The position numbers were made by a program, and so were the translations under genes. The notes beneath the pieces are model-generated. The model worked only from the letters and a program-made list of their open reading frames with translations. It had not been told where the DNA came from and searched no databases. A stretch of DNA of 45,047 bases from Acidobacteriota bacterium (lineage in GTDB: Bacteria; Acidobacteriota; Terriglobia; Acidiferrales; UBA7541): contig QHYQ01000179.1 of NCBI GenBank assembly GCA_003224175.1, forward strand, positions 1 to 45,047, in the 5' to 3' direction. This document shows positions 1 through 10,391 of the stretch, piece after piece; the first letter of the stretch is position 1, and each line of letters begins with the position of its first letter.

Positions 1-1
1 G

Positions 2-1135
<1,134 letters not shown>

Positions 1136-1159
1136 GCCTTTCAGATTTCGCGCAAAGTT

Positions 1160-1191
1160 CGGCGCTCCACAAGCTTTTGCTCGGAGCGCCG
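1160..1191 (+). terminator. Hairpin terminator after rpoC
   Basis: Perfect 9-bp inverted repeat CGGCGCTCC / GGAGCGCCG (1160-1168 and 1183-1191) with a 14-base loop, 25 bases after the rpoC stop. No long T-run follows, so termination may be weak or Rho-assisted. Confidence 0.55.
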
Positions 1192-1287
1192 CACTCTGTC
1201 GTTCCCAGCCCCGCTGCGTGACACTAGGCTTGACAGTCACTGACACCCTTTGGCCTCCAGCCTCGGCTTAATTAGTAGGTAATATCC

Positions 1288-3837
1288 TTGGCCGAAGGAG
1301 TTGCGCCCGCCTCTGCGCGGGACATAGACTGTCACCTCGCACTTGGCCCCTCCTTTTCCGGAGAGGCCGAACTACAGAAGGGTTATGTCGACTACAACCA
1401 CCAACGCTCGGCGGCCGATGTCGATGCCGGTCTCTCCGTGAATCCATCTGCCGTTCCGCCGTCGGATCGGTTGACAGCCCGCGAAGGCAGGCTTTGGCTG
1501 CTTGCGGTCATCTTGCTTCTGTCTCTGGCTGTGGGATTGGCGCTAATTTCCTGGCAGCCAATCCATTTGCTGCCGTGGAGGCTGGATGCTCTTCCGGTCG
1601 GCCTGGTTTTGCTGGTCAGCCTATTTGGTGCATACGCCATTTCCCGATGGCGTGAAATTGCCCAATTGCGCACGCTCGTCCACGGTCTCTCGCATCAGCC
1701 CCAATCGCGCGCTGAGGGGCAAGTGGAGAAGCTCTTCGAGATGGTGCAGCGTTCCCAGCGCGGCTTTCGCGACTTGATTGACACCTTTGACGATGCCTTG
1801 CTCTCACTTTCGCTCGAGGGAGAGATCCTCGCCACCAATCGCAGCTTTGCGGACATGCTCGGCCGCCCATTTCACGAACTGGTGGGACACCGGCTCGATG
1901 AGTTCCTGGAGTTAGTCGATGGCGCCGGCTTCGCCTCACTGCAACGTGAATTGCTCTCCCTGCTCGAGCGGCGCCATCGATCCGGTGTCCTGCGCATCCG
2001 CCTGAAGCATGAAGCCGGCTCGAGATATTTCCAATGCACCACGCATGCGCTCGTCCACGAGGGCGCCCGGCGCGGTGTGTGCGTTCTCGCACGCGATATA
2101 ACCACGGAGCGCGAAAGCGAAGCCCGCTTCAAGGACCTGTTTGAGACCTTGCAGGAAGGCATCTATCTGGCCGATGCCGACGGACAATTGGAAGATGTCA
2201 ACCCGGCCCTGGTGCGCATGCTCGGCTATGAAAACCGGACGGAGCTGCTCGGGACTCCCCTCTCGGAATTTTTTGTCCAGCCCGAAGAGTGGGAGACAGA
2301 GCGGCGCCAGTTAGCTGAGTCTGATGTCGTGTATGGCCACGAGGCCACGCTGCGCCGCAGCGATGGCTCCGCACTCGCCGCTCTGCACGCCTCGGCTCTC
2401 ATTCGCGATACCGCAGGGCGCGTGCGCCGCCGTCAAGGAACGCTTGTGGATATCACTGAACGGCGCCAAATCGAGACGCGCCTGCGGCGGGAGCAGGAAT
2501 TTGCCCAGCGACTCGTGGAAAGCTTTCCCGATCTGGTTGTCGCTCTCGATCCGGAAGGTCGCTACACTTTTGTCAGCCCGCGTTCCAGAGAATTGCTGGG
2601 CCTTTCGCCAGAAGAGTTGATTGGGTCTTTGTTCAGCGAACGCGTCGAACCGCTCAGCTGCAAAGACGTGCAGGCATTCTTGGACAGCATTATCTCCGGA
2701 CAATGCTCCAACGGCAGCACCGAGTTTCTGGCCCGGCGGAGCGACGGTGAAACGCGGCTGTTCCGGGCGACCGCTAGCCCGCTCATGGATCTTTCCGGTC
2801 GCATCGCCGGCGTCATCGCCGCCGTGCGCGACACTACCGATTCGAAGCGCATGGAGCAGCAGTTGATTCAGAGCGAAAGGCTTGCAGCCATGGGTCAGAT
2901 GATTGCCGGCGTCGCCCATGAGCTGAACAACCCCCTCACGGCAGTCCTGGGGGTCACCGAACTTCTGCGCGATTCTACGGGCGACGATTCTGCTCGGCGG
3001 CAGCTCGAAATTGCCCACCGCCAGGCCCGCCGCGCCGCTCAGATCGTGCAAAGCCTCTTGACTTTTTCGCGTCCACCCCAGCCGCGCAAGATTTGCCTCA
3101 ATTTGAGCGAACTGATTCAGCGTAGCCTGCAGCTCCACGAACATTCTTTGCGCTCGAATAGCATCACGGTTGACTTTTCCGCCCCGCCCGATCTTCCTCT
3201 CATCCTGGGCGACGCCAGCCAACTCACTCAAGTTTTCCTGAACCTGATTGCTAACGCCGAGCAGGCCATTCGAGAGATTCGTGATCACGGGACCCTTTGC
3301 ATCCGCGTCAGCCGCGCCGCCGAGCGTGTGGTGGCCACGTTTCAAGATGATGGTGCGGGGATTCGGCGTGAGATACTGCCGAAGATTTTTGATCCCTTCT
3401 TCACCACTAAGCGGCCCGGCCGCGGCACGGGTCTGGGCTTAAGCATTTGCCTGGCCATTCTTCGCGAGCATAACGGCGAGATCGAAGCCCAGCCGATCTC
3501 GCAAGGCGGCTCGTTATTCACTACCTGGTTGCCCATCGCGCGGGGGACTGCCCTGTTCTTGGCCGAATCGCGGGACGGAGCGGTAGGCTCAAGTTCGAAG
3601 GAAATTTCAAAGGAAGCTGCAGCAGCGGTCACGAACGCCACGCCCGGCGGCAATCCCAAGCCCTTTTTCCTGTTCATGAGCGGTGAATTGGCGGCTGCGG
3701 CGGTCACCGAACAATTGGCTCAAGCCGGCGCTCAAACCATCCAGAAGCCTTTTCGCATCTCTGATTTGGTCACTATCCTGGCCGACGCCCTCGATAAGTC
3801 TTCCTCTGGCGCTCCACACGTTTCCCCCGTTAATTAG
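1288..3837 (+). CDS. Membrane PAS-PAS-PAS sensor histidine kinase with half a receiver domain
   Basis: A transmembrane sensor kinase of 849 residues. Two hydrophobic helices (about 70-89 and 100-119) are followed by three PAS domains (about 161-270, 281-395 and 405-525), a HisKA domain with phosphoacceptor His544 in VAHELNNPLTAVL, and an HATPase domain with N box NLIANAEQAI (about 652), DDGAGI (about 688) and GTGLGLS (about 714). The C-terminus, about 790-840, resembles only the second half of a receiver domain, from the MSGE strand-4 region to the conserved QKPF lysine. The acidic pocket and phosphoacceptor Asp half are absent, so it cannot be phosphorylated there. The reading frame begins at a TTG; an in-frame GTG at 1438 is an alternative start and would still keep both membrane helices. 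No partner response regulator is adjacent. Confidence 0.88.
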   Translation: MAEGVAPASARDIDCHLALGPSFSGEAELQKGYVDYNHQRSAADVDAGLSVNPSAVPPSDRLTAREGRLWLLAVILLLSLAVGLALISWQPIHLLPWRLDALPVGLVLLVSLFGAYAISRWREIAQLRTLVHGLSHQPQSRAEGQVEKLFEMVQRSQRGFRDLIDTFDDALLSLSLEGEILATNRSFADMLGRPFHELVGHRLDEFLELVDGAGFASLQRELLSLLERRHRSGVLRIRLKHEAGSRYFQCTTHALVHEGARRGVCVLARDITTERESEARFKDLFETLQEGIYLADADGQLEDVNPALVRMLGYENRTELLGTPLSEFFVQPEEWETERRQLAESDVVYGHEATLRRSDGSALAALHASALIRDTAGRVRRRQGTLVDITERRQIETRLRREQEFAQRLVESFPDLVVALDPEGRYTFVSPRSRELLGLSPEELIGSLFSERVEPLSCKDVQAFLDSIISGQCSNGSTEFLARRSDGETRLFRATASPLMDLSGRIAGVIAAVRDTTDSKRMEQQLIQSERLAAMGQMIAGVAHELNNPLTAVLGVTELLRDSTGDDSARRQLEIAHRQARRAAQIVQSLLTFSRPPQPRKICLNLSELIQRSLQLHEHSLRSNSITVDFSAPPDLPLILGDASQLTQVFLNLIANAEQAIREIRDHGTLCIRVSRAAERVVATFQDDGAGIRREILPKIFDPFFTTKRPGRGTGLGLSICLAILREHNGEIEAQPISQGGSLFTTWLPIARGTALFLAESRDGAVGSSSKEISKEAAAAVTNATPGGNPKPFFLFMSGELAAAAVTEQLAQAGAQTIQKPFRISDLVTILADALDKSSSGAPHVSPVN

Positions 3838-3861
3838 CTCGCACATTCTCCCTACGCCAAA

Positions 3862-4860
3862 TTACCGCTTCGGCGGCTTCCCGCCCGCAGGCTTTGGGTT
3901 CGTCGGCAGGTCAACCCCGAAGGTCCATACGTACATGCTTTGTCCTTCGCCTGGTGTCGTTTCAATGATGGCGTACTCACCGGACTCGAGAGGCTGGTCC
4001 ACTGTATAACGATAAAGACCGCGAGCCGCATCCCACTGCAGCAGAGAGACTTCGCGATTCTTGAAGGTCTGCTGGCCGGCAATATTCGTAGTGATAACTG
4101 CGACCGTGCGCTTTTCGCCCTTCACTTCCGCGCGCAGAAGCGTGAGGTGCGGCTCACGCTTATCCGCTGTTCGGAAATAGAACTCCGCGTCGCCTGTGTG
4201 GATTCGCAGGTTCGCCTGCTTTCCGGGGATGTCCATGTCTTGCTTGCTCGAAATCAAAGGCACGCCTGTCACGATCTTTGCAACCGCTCGCCCCTTTTCG
4301 GTGTGGATTTCCGCTTTTTCCTGCTGCATATGGGCGATTTTATTGTCATCGAGGACATAAAATCCCACGTTATCGGGAAGAAAGGTGCCCGGACGGACTT
4401 CGAAGCTTGTATCCACGTCCAGCTCAGCAAAGCGTGCGGCTCTTTCACTTTCTGCGATTTGCTTGGCCAATTCCTTCTGCTGTGCGCCTCGCTCCGCTTC
4501 AGCCTTTTGTGTCGCCGTCCAGTCCACTAGCACCGCAGGGATCTCCTCCCACGAGGAGCGTTCCAGGCTGTAATAGCGTACCCGGTCGCCTTCACGGTGA
4601 TATTCGCGCACAATCTGGAAGGTGCCGTCGCTGAGAATCAGCTTTTTGCCTTTGGGAAGTGGGACGGCGATCACAGGCTGCTGGACATTTGGCTTGGCGG
4701 CTGGCTGGGAGGCTTGCTCCTGAGGGCCAAAGCTCGACGCACCTGCGTTCCGCGCGCTAACACTGAGGGCGAGAAGCACTGATGCCGCAACGCAAGTTGC
4801 CAGCGAAAAGCTCAATTTCTTGTGGTGCTTTCCAGGGTGATGCGTTGCTGGCACGATCAT
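3862..4860 (-). CDS. Secreted protein of unknown function
   Basis: A 332-residue protein whose first ~42 residues form a signal peptide: a basic HHPGKHHKK segment, a hydrophobic core (LATCVAASVLLALSVSA), then a small-residue cleavage region. The mature part opens with a Gln/Pro/Ala-rich stretch, then a region LILSDGTFQIVREYHREGDRVRYYSLERSS that reads like a small beta-rich domain found in other acidobacterial secreted proteins. A charged helix-prone stretch (about 115-150, Ala/Glu/Lys/Gln-rich) and a beta-rich C-terminal half follow. It ends in a Pro/Lys-rich tail. There is no catalytic motif I recognise. It is convergent with the kinase upstream, with only 24 bases between stops. Confidence 0.75.
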   Translation of the reverse strand: MIVPATHHPGKHHKKLSFSLATCVAASVLLALSVSARNAGASSFGPQEQASQPAAKPNVQQPVIAVPLPKGKKLILSDGTFQIVREYHREGDRVRYYSLERSSWEEIPAVLVDWTATQKAEAERGAQQKELAKQIAESERAARFAELDVDTSFEVRPGTFLPDNVGFYVLDDNKIAHMQQEKAEIHTEKGRAVAKIVTGVPLISSKQDMDIPGKQANLRIHTGDAEFYFRTADKREPHLTLLRAEVKGEKRTVAVITTNIAGQQTFKNREVSLLQWDAARGLYRYTVDQPLESGEYAIIETTPGEGQSMYVWTFGVDLPTNPKPAGGKPPKR

Positions 4861-5025
4861 GGACAGGCCACGCTTACTTGACCAGCATAGCGCCGTCGGA
4901 GCGATGCTGCAATTGCCACAGATCGAATCAGACCTTCAAAGAATTAAGATTTGAAAGATTCCAGAAATGAAGGGCAGGTTGGCCACAAGTCAGAAGCCGG
5001 AATGACGAAATTCCCGTAAGCGCGA

Positions 5026-5253
5026 TTAATGCTCGCAGCGGCCGCAGACCATCGTTAGAACCATCAGATCCGAGATGGTATAAAGCCATTTCTGCGCCGT
5101 GCTGCCGGCTGCCTCGACAGCCGCTTCGGCGGCTTGGCCCAAACGCTTGATGCGGGTGAGGTTGCGCAGGTGCTCGAGGCAGATTCCAGTCAGCCCGGAG
5201 ACTTCCTCCTCCGTAAAGATCTTTTGGCTCGAACGGATTGTAAGGGTGCTCAT
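5026..5253 (-). CDS. Small conserved protein, possible MerR-like helix-turn-helix
   Basis: A 75-residue protein. The N-terminal part (KIFTEEEVSGLTGICLEHL, about residues 11-29) has the spacing of a MerR-type recognition helix, in which a sensor-less domain chooses DNA by an EVAxLTG-like turn. The C-terminus carries a YTISDLMVLTM segment and ends in CGRCEH, which could bind a metal. A GAGGAT Shine-Dalgarno-like sequence lies about 10 bases before the ATG. No neighbour on the same strand is close enough to form an operon. The DNA-binding role is an inference from the helix pattern only. Confidence 0.6.
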   Translation of the reverse strand: MSTLTIRSSQKIFTEEEVSGLTGICLEHLRNLTRIKRLGQAAEAAVEAAGSTAQKWLYTISDLMVLTMVCGRCEH

Positions 5254-5499
5254 GGTCGGCTTATCCTCGCACGCTCGCTAACACGCATCCTACTTGCAGG
5301 CGCAGATTGCTCGCAATAGTCCTTCCGTTCCATTACGCGCATTTTTGATGCTCGAACGAGGCAAGCTGGCGTCAGAAAACGACTTAGATGACGCTTCGGA
5401 ATCACCGTAGCCTTGAAGATGCGCGGATCGAGATCGGAATTGAAGCAAGTGTGCGTAAAATTGGCATTTGTCTCGGTGCGATCACGATGTAATAGAGGG

Positions 5500-6960
5500 C
5501 TAGACCTGCGCTCCCCCGGCTTTCTCGAACGCTTGCGCGAGTTGCAGGACTCGCGCCTCTCCAAACGGCTGACCGAAAATCTGCAAGCCTACGGGCAGGC
5601 CTTCGCGCGTCTTGCCACATGGCACTGAGATGCCCGGAACTCCCGCGAGTGATCCTGTAACCGTATAAATATCAGCGAGATACATGGCGAGCGGATCGGA
5701 AGTGCGTTCGCCTAGGAGAAATGCCGGGACGGGCGAAGTCGGCGTCACAATCGCATCCACCTGCTCGAAGGCCTCTGCAAAATCGTGCGCAATCAAGGCG
5801 CGCACTCGCTGCGCCTTGAGATAGTAGGCATCGTAGTACCCGGCGGACAGCGCATAGGTGCCGAGCATGATTCGGCGTTTGACTTCCGCCCCGAACCCGG
5901 CACCGCGCGTCTTCCGGTACATTTCGATAAGGGTTCCTCCGGGGACCCGCATACCGTAGCGCACGCCATCATAGCGCGCCAGATTGGAGCTCGCCTCGGC
6001 CGTAGCAATTAGATAGTACGTGGCGACGGCATATTCCGTGTGCGGCATGCGCAAGTCTGTACGCAGACAACCAAGTTGCTCGAGTAGGCTGATTCCGGTT
6101 TCGATCTTTTCGCGCACTGCGGAATCGAGTCCCTCAGCGAAATAGTCGGTCGGAACGCCAATCCTCAGCCCCTTTACTGGCGCATCAAGGCCGTGCAGGT
6201 AATCGGGAACCGGAACAGCGGCGGCGGTCGAATCCATCGGATCGCCGCCTGCAATCGTGCCCATGATCAAGGCCAGATCGCGGACGTTGCGCGCCAGCGG
6301 ACCAACGCGATCGAGCGACGACGCGAAAGCAATCAACCCATAGCGCGATACACGGCCGTATGTGGGCATCATCGCGGGAATGCCGCAGAACGAGCCTGGC
6401 TGGCGAACCGAACCGCCGGTGTCTGTACCTAAGGCCGCCACGGCCATTCCGGCCGCTACCGCTGCGGCCGATCCTCCGCTCGAGCCGCCCGGGACGCGAT
6501 CCATGGCCACAGGATTTCGCACCGGACCGTAGGCAGAGTTTTCGTTCGAGCCGCCCATGGCAAATTCGTCGCAATTGGTTTTCCCCAGCAGGATCGCCCC
6601 GGCGCGTTCCAGGCGCTCGACTGCAGTGGCGTCGAAGGGTGGGCGGTAGTTTTCGAGGATACGCGAGGCGCACGTAGTTACGATGCCCCTTGTGCTGAGA
6701 ACATCCTTCACCGCGAGTGGCAAGCCCGCCAAGCCTGGCAAGTCTTCGCCGCGTGCGACAAGTCCATCGAGATAGTCTGCTTGCCTGTAGGCGCGTTCGG
6801 GAGAAAGCGCCAAATAGGCGCTGAGCTCCCGATTACGCCGCTCGATCCGTTGGCAGAATTCCGCGGTCAACTCGCGCGCAGAGATGCGCTTGGCTGCAAG
6901 TGCTTCGCGGACGGAATCGATGGTCCACTCGCGGCCATTGTTAGTGGGAGTCGCGATCAT
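5500..6960 (-). CDS. gatA: Asp/Glu-tRNA amidotransferase subunit A
   Basis: GatA of the GatCAB complex, which amidates misacylated Glu-tRNA(Gln) or Asp-tRNA(Asn) using ammonia from glutamine. The 486-residue length is normal for the family. The amidase-signature triad is complete: Lys85 in LPLAVKDV, the cis-Ser160 in PGGSSGGS and nucleophile Ser184 in [11 protein letters not shown], spaced exactly as in characterised GatA (K79/S154/S178). The tail [13 protein letters not shown] is also typical. One oddity is [14 protein letters not shown] at about 193-206, where most homologues have [11 protein letters not shown]. gatC and gatB are not next to it. A TATAAT hexamer lies 23-28 bases before the ATG on the same strand, but without a good -35. 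Confidence 0.95.
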   Translation of the reverse strand: MIATPTNNGREWTIDSVREALAAKRISARELTAEFCQRIERRNRELSAYLALSPERAYRQADYLDGLVARGEDLPGLAGLPLAVKDVLSTRGIVTTCASRILENYRPPFDATAVERLERAGAILLGKTNCDEFAMGGSNENSAYGPVRNPVAMDRVPGGSSGGSAAAVAAGMAVAALGTDTGGSVRQPGSFCGIPAMMPTYGRVSRYGLIAFASSLDRVGPLARNVRDLALIMGTIAGGDPMDSTAAAVPVPDYLHGLDAPVKGLRIGVPTDYFAEGLDSAVREKIETGISLLEQLGCLRTDLRMPHTEYAVATYYLIATAEASSNLARYDGVRYGMRVPGGTLIEMYRKTRGAGFGAEVKRRIMLGTYALSAGYYDAYYLKAQRVRALIAHDFAEAFEQVDAIVTPTSPVPAFLLGERTSDPLAMYLADIYTVTGSLAGVPGISVPCGKTREGLPVGLQIFGQPFGEARVLQLAQAFEKAGGAQV

Positions 6961-7117
6961 GGCAATGCGCTAGGCAATGAAGATTATAGGATGTGATTGT
7001 GGCCCTCGCTAGCAGTAGGTCTCTTCGTTAAAGGCGCCAGACGACGCGGGCTGCCCAACCTAACGATAGGGCGCTGCTGCACACGGCCAGTCGGAGGTGG
7101 CACGAAGCACGGGGGAC

Positions 7118-7858
7118 TCAGTCAAAAAGGTTAAAACGAAGAATACACCATAGGGTAGTAAAGCCGTCGCGCCAGGTGATCTTCTTTCCCTCCGCGTAGG
7201 TCCTTCCGGAGTACGAGATCGGCACCTCATACACGCGCCAGTTTCCCCGGGCGACTTTAGCCGTAAACTCGGGCTCAAAGCCGAAGCGATCCGATCGGAA
7301 GTGAATGCTCTGCACCACCTCACGCCGGAAGACTTTGTAGCAGGTTTCCATGTCTGTGAGCTTCAGGTTGGTGAGCATGTCAGAGAGCAGGGTCAAAAAT
7401 TTGTTGCCGGCATAGTGCCAGAAATAGTGTACCCGCTGTGGCCCTCCAAGAAAGCGTGAACCATAGACGACGTCCGCACGTCCATCGAAAATCGGCTCGA
7501 GCAGCTTCTGATAATCTCTGGGGTCGTACTCGAGATCGGCATCCTGCACGAGAAGGACCTCGCCATTGGCCATCTCAAATCCCCGGCGCAGCGCTGCGCC
7601 TTTGCCGCAATTGCTGTCCTGGAAAATAAAGCGAATATTTTCGAGGGAGAGAAGGGCTCGGCCATTCCGTAGAGGAGCTTCCGTTTGTCCGGCAGCCTGG
7701 GTCTTTTCGAGGTCCCGCAGCAACTCGCGGGTTCCATCGGTGGATCCATCGTCGACTACGAGGACTTCCTTTTCCAGCCGTACTGCCTGGACGCGGAGCA
7801 ATACCTCCTCAATGTAAGGGCGTTCATTATAAACGGGAATGATAATCGAGACCGTCAC
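7118..7858 (-). CDS. Family 2 glycosyltransferase (DPM1-like)
   Basis: A 246-residue soluble GT-A fold glycosyltransferase. It begins MTVSIIIPVYNERPYIEEVL, then VVDDGSTDGT (nucleotide-sugar site, about 34-43), a GKGAALRRGF loop and the metal-binding QDADLEYDP motif at about 105-113. It continues with YGSRFLGG and ends SYSGRTYAEGKKITWRDG, the signature of the dolichol/polyprenyl-phosphate mannosyl or glucosyl transferase branch. No membrane helix is visible, so it is probably a peripheral inner-membrane enzyme that makes polyprenyl-phosphate sugars for envelope glycans. Another GT2 gene lies just upstream on the same strand (175 bases between them). Confidence 0.88.
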   Translation of the reverse strand: MTVSIIIPVYNERPYIEEVLLRVQAVRLEKEVLVVDDGSTDGTRELLRDLEKTQAAGQTEAPLRNGRALLSLENIRFIFQDSNCGKGAALRRGFEMANGEVLLVQDADLEYDPRDYQKLLEPIFDGRADVVYGSRFLGGPQRVHYFWHYAGNKFLTLLSDMLTNLKLTDMETCYKVFRREVVQSIHFRSDRFGFEPEFTAKVARGNWRVYEVPISYSGRTYAEGKKITWRDGFTTLWCILRFNLFD

Positions 7859-8032
7859 GCCGGAGGCAACTCTCCCGATCCCACACGACTCTGCCGAGCT
7901 TCATACTGACCGCGACTAATCATCGGACATGCTCGGCTGAGTTAGCAAACGGCGAGATGCCGTCGTGCCTGAGAAGTAACGGCAAAGTTGATAAGCAAGC
8001 AGCAGCATCTGATAACAAGTCCGCCTCCCACT

Positions 8033-8818
8033 CTATCGCATCGAGTATCGTCCCATGAAGGCATTCCAGCGAATCACAAGCAAATCCAGAAACATGCGGA
8101 GGCTATCGCCAAACATGTTCACTTTGGTCGCGGGATTGTGCGCCCAACGAACGGGAACCTCGGCGATACGCAGTCCTTTCCGCAGCGCCAGAAACAGAAT
8201 CTCCGGATCGAATCCGAATCCCTCCGTGCGTTGCTGCTCAAATATGACACGAGCTTTCTCGCGGCGAAACGCCTTGAAACCGCATTGCGTGTCCTGGAAG
8301 GGAAGACCTGTGATCTGACGCACGATGCAATTGAAGATGATGCCGGCTCGTTCCCGAAAGGCCGGTTGATGGGTTTCAATTAAGCTGCGGTCCAGTGCCC
8401 GCGAGCCGATGGCTCCATCGTACGCGCCATCGCGCAGCACCGCGAGCAACTTATCCGCCTCCTCGATCGGTGTAGATAAATCTGCATCCGTAAAGAGCGC
8501 GAACTCTCCGCGCGCCTCGAGCATGCCGTGCCGAACGCTGAAACCCTTGCCATGGTTGCTGCCGTTGGAGATCAACCGCAATTCCGGAAAATCGGTCCCT
8601 AAAACCTCTACGACCTTTGCCGTGGCGTCTGTAGACCCATCATCGACCACCAGCACTTCGGCTCGGAAAGAGTGAGACTTCAGATAGGCGCGAATGCTTT
8701 GCAAGGTTTTTGGTAAACGTTGCTCCTCGTTAAAGGCGGGAACCACAATGGAGAGGTCCAGGGGCTCCCGGCGCGCGCCGCCTTTGCGCGTGCTGGGGTG
8801 TAGGGGCGGAGAGGTCAT
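8033..8818 (-). CDS. Family 2 glycosyltransferase (ALG5/DPM1-like)
   Basis: A 261-residue GT2 enzyme with LSIVVPAFNEEQRLPKTL, VVDDGSTDATAKV, GKGFSVRHGM, the FTDADLSTP metal-binding motif, and QCGFKAFRRE, a pattern typical of polyprenyl-phosphate glucosyl/mannosyl transferases. It is a paralogue of the neighbouring gene at 7118-7858. The frame stays open 128 codons further upstream, but that extension is low-complexity, has no domain and overlaps the divergent fsr gene, so I start at the ATG of MTSPP. That start region lies inside a GC-rich repeat (8786-8809) and has no clear Shine-Dalgarno, so the N-terminus is uncertain. Confidence 0.85.
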   Translation of the reverse strand: MTSPPLHPSTRKGGARREPLDLSIVVPAFNEEQRLPKTLQSIRAYLKSHSFRAEVLVVDDGSTDATAKVVEVLGTDFPELRLISNGSNHGKGFSVRHGMLEARGEFALFTDADLSTPIEEADKLLAVLRDGAYDGAIGSRALDRSLIETHQPAFRERAGIIFNCIVRQITGLPFQDTQCGFKAFRREKARVIFEQQRTEGFGFDPEILFLALRKGLRIAEVPVRWAHNPATKVNMFGDSLRMFLDLLVIRWNAFMGRYSMR

Positions 8819-8924
8819 CTGCGCTCGGCGTGGTGGAGACCTTCGCGGGGTCCCCAGCGCGCGCCTTTCAAGCATGAGCACTCGCGCGGCGAAAGAAGTC
8901 GCGCGTGCTGGGGTGCAAGGGCGG
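8786..8924 (+). repeat. Pair of 24-bp GC-rich direct repeats
   Basis: GCGCGTGCTGGGGTG followed by TAGGGGCGG (8786-8809) recurs as the same 15 bases followed by CAAGGGCGG (8901-8924), 115 bases apart with two mismatches. A third partial copy, CCCCAGCGCGCGC, lies between them in inverted orientation. The first copy overlaps the assumed start of the glycosyltransferase, the second lies in the divergent intergenic gap before fsr. Confidence 0.6.
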
Positions 8925-9053
8925 CGGGCCCTCCCGCCCGCACATTCTATCTCCATGCTTTGGATTCGTCGAATGCAGATCGCTTGCTCGAGTCTGTAAC
9001 ATGTGTGTGGTGCCACTCGCCCGCGCAAACTGGCAAGCTTGAAAGGCGATACA

Positions 9054-10346
9054 ATGCTATGGCAAAAACGAACCACTGTTCGATCGCAGGGCAAAGAGGG
9101 CGGTGTGAGCACGACGCAGATCGAGACTTCGCTGGACAGTGGATCGAAGACGGTCCTGGAAATTCTGCTGGCGATCAGCTTTTGCCACCTTCTGAACGAC
9201 ATGATCTCCTCTTTGCTGCCCGCGATTTACCCTTTGCTGAAGGATTCCTACCATCTCGATTTCGCGGAAGTAGGACTTATAACCCTCACCTATCAATGTA
9301 CGGCGTCGCTTCTACAGCCTCTCGTCGGCCTCCACACAGACCGTCGGCCGATGCCCTATTCGCTGCCGGCTGGGATGATATTTACGCTGGTCGGATTGCT
9401 CATATTGGCCATGGCCCGATCGTTTGCGACCATCCTCTTTGCGGCGGCGCTAGTGGGCACAGGCGCATCGGTTTTTCATCCTGAGTCATCGCGAGTCGCC
9501 CGTATGGCATCAGGGGGACAGCACGGCCTGGCCCAGTCGCTCTTTCAACTTGGCGGCAATGCGGGTCTGGCTCTAGGTCCTTTGCTCGCAGCAATAATTG
9601 TCCTGCCAAAGGGCCAACCCAGCGTCGCTTGGTTTTCCCTTGCGGTTCTGCTCGCGATCATTTTGCTCACGTGGGTGAGCAGATGGACCAAGAGACACAT
9701 GTCGCACCTGCTCTCATCCCGCAGAAGCCATAACGAGCAGCGACCGGTGCTCTCCGGCAAGAGAGTGGTCCTGTCGATTGCGGTTTTGTTGGCTCTTCTT
9801 TTTTCAAAGTTTTTCTATCTCGCCAGCATCACAAGCTATTACACGTTCTATTTGATGAGCACGTTCCACGTGTCCGTGCGAAGTGCGCAGATCCACCTGT
9901 TCGTATTTCTCGGTGCGGTTGCCCTCGGAACGATCGCCGGCGGGCCGATCGGCGATCGGATCGGCCGCAAACGGGTCATTTGGTGCTCGATTCTCGGTGT
10001 TCTCCCGTTCTCATTGATCTTGCCGTTTGCGAATCTGTTTTGGACGGGAATTCTCAGCGTCGTGATTGGCTTGATTCTGGCCTCTGCTTTCCCGGCAATT
10101 GTGGTTTATGGGCAGGAGTTGGTTCCTGGAAGGGTAGGCATGGTTTCAGGGCTCTTCTTTGGATTCGCATTTGGCATGGCGGGACTTGGCGCCGCCGTTC
10201 TTGGCGAACTGGCGGACTTGACCAGCATTCGTTTTGTCTATCTCGTCTGCTCCGTGCTGCCGGCGGTGGGCCTGCTGGCCGCATTCCTGCCAAATTTAGA
10301 ACGTTTCCCCATACGCGCCGTGCACGAAGCGGCGGACGCCGTCTGA
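9054..10346 (+). CDS. fsr: MFS exporter, fosmidomycin resistance (Fsr) family
   Basis: A 430-residue twelve-helix major facilitator. The first helix region ISFCHLLNDMISSLLPAIYPLLK is the hallmark of the Fsr family, as are YQCTASLLQPLVG, the GTGASVFHPESSRVARMASGG loop and GDRIGRKRV in the second half. Fsr proteins export fosmidomycin and related compounds, but natural substrates are mostly unknown. I chose the ATG at 9054 because AAAGG lies seven bases before it; the frame is open 17 codons further. It is divergent from the glycosyltransferase gene and convergent with the SulP gene, so it is probably transcribed alone. Confidence 0.9.
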   Translation: MLWQKRTTVRSQGKEGGVSTTQIETSLDSGSKTVLEILLAISFCHLLNDMISSLLPAIYPLLKDSYHLDFAEVGLITLTYQCTASLLQPLVGLHTDRRPMPYSLPAGMIFTLVGLLILAMARSFATILFAAALVGTGASVFHPESSRVARMASGGQHGLAQSLFQLGGNAGLALGPLLAAIIVLPKGQPSVAWFSLAVLLAIILLTWVSRWTKRHMSHLLSSRRSHNEQRPVLSGKRVVLSIAVLLALLFSKFFYLASITSYYTFYLMSTFHVSVRSAQIHLFVFLGAVALGTIAGGPIGDRIGRKRVIWCSILGVLPFSLILPFANLFWTGILSVVIGLILASAFPAIVVYGQELVPGRVGMVSGLFFGFAFGMAGLGAAVLGELADLTSIRFVYLVCSVLPAVGLLAAFLPNLERFPIRAVHEAADAV

Positions 10347-10391
10347 AGTTCTCAGACAGTTCCACTCTGTGCAAGAAATGTCTCTCGCCAA

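Noticed and set aside
2311-3345. 344-codon open frame opposite the PAS histidine kinase
   Set aside because: High-GC shadow of the kinase; no ribosome site or recognisable domain.
8819-9202. N-terminal extension of the glycosyltransferase at 8033
   Set aside because: Low complexity, no domain, overlaps the divergent fsr gene and its ribosome site.
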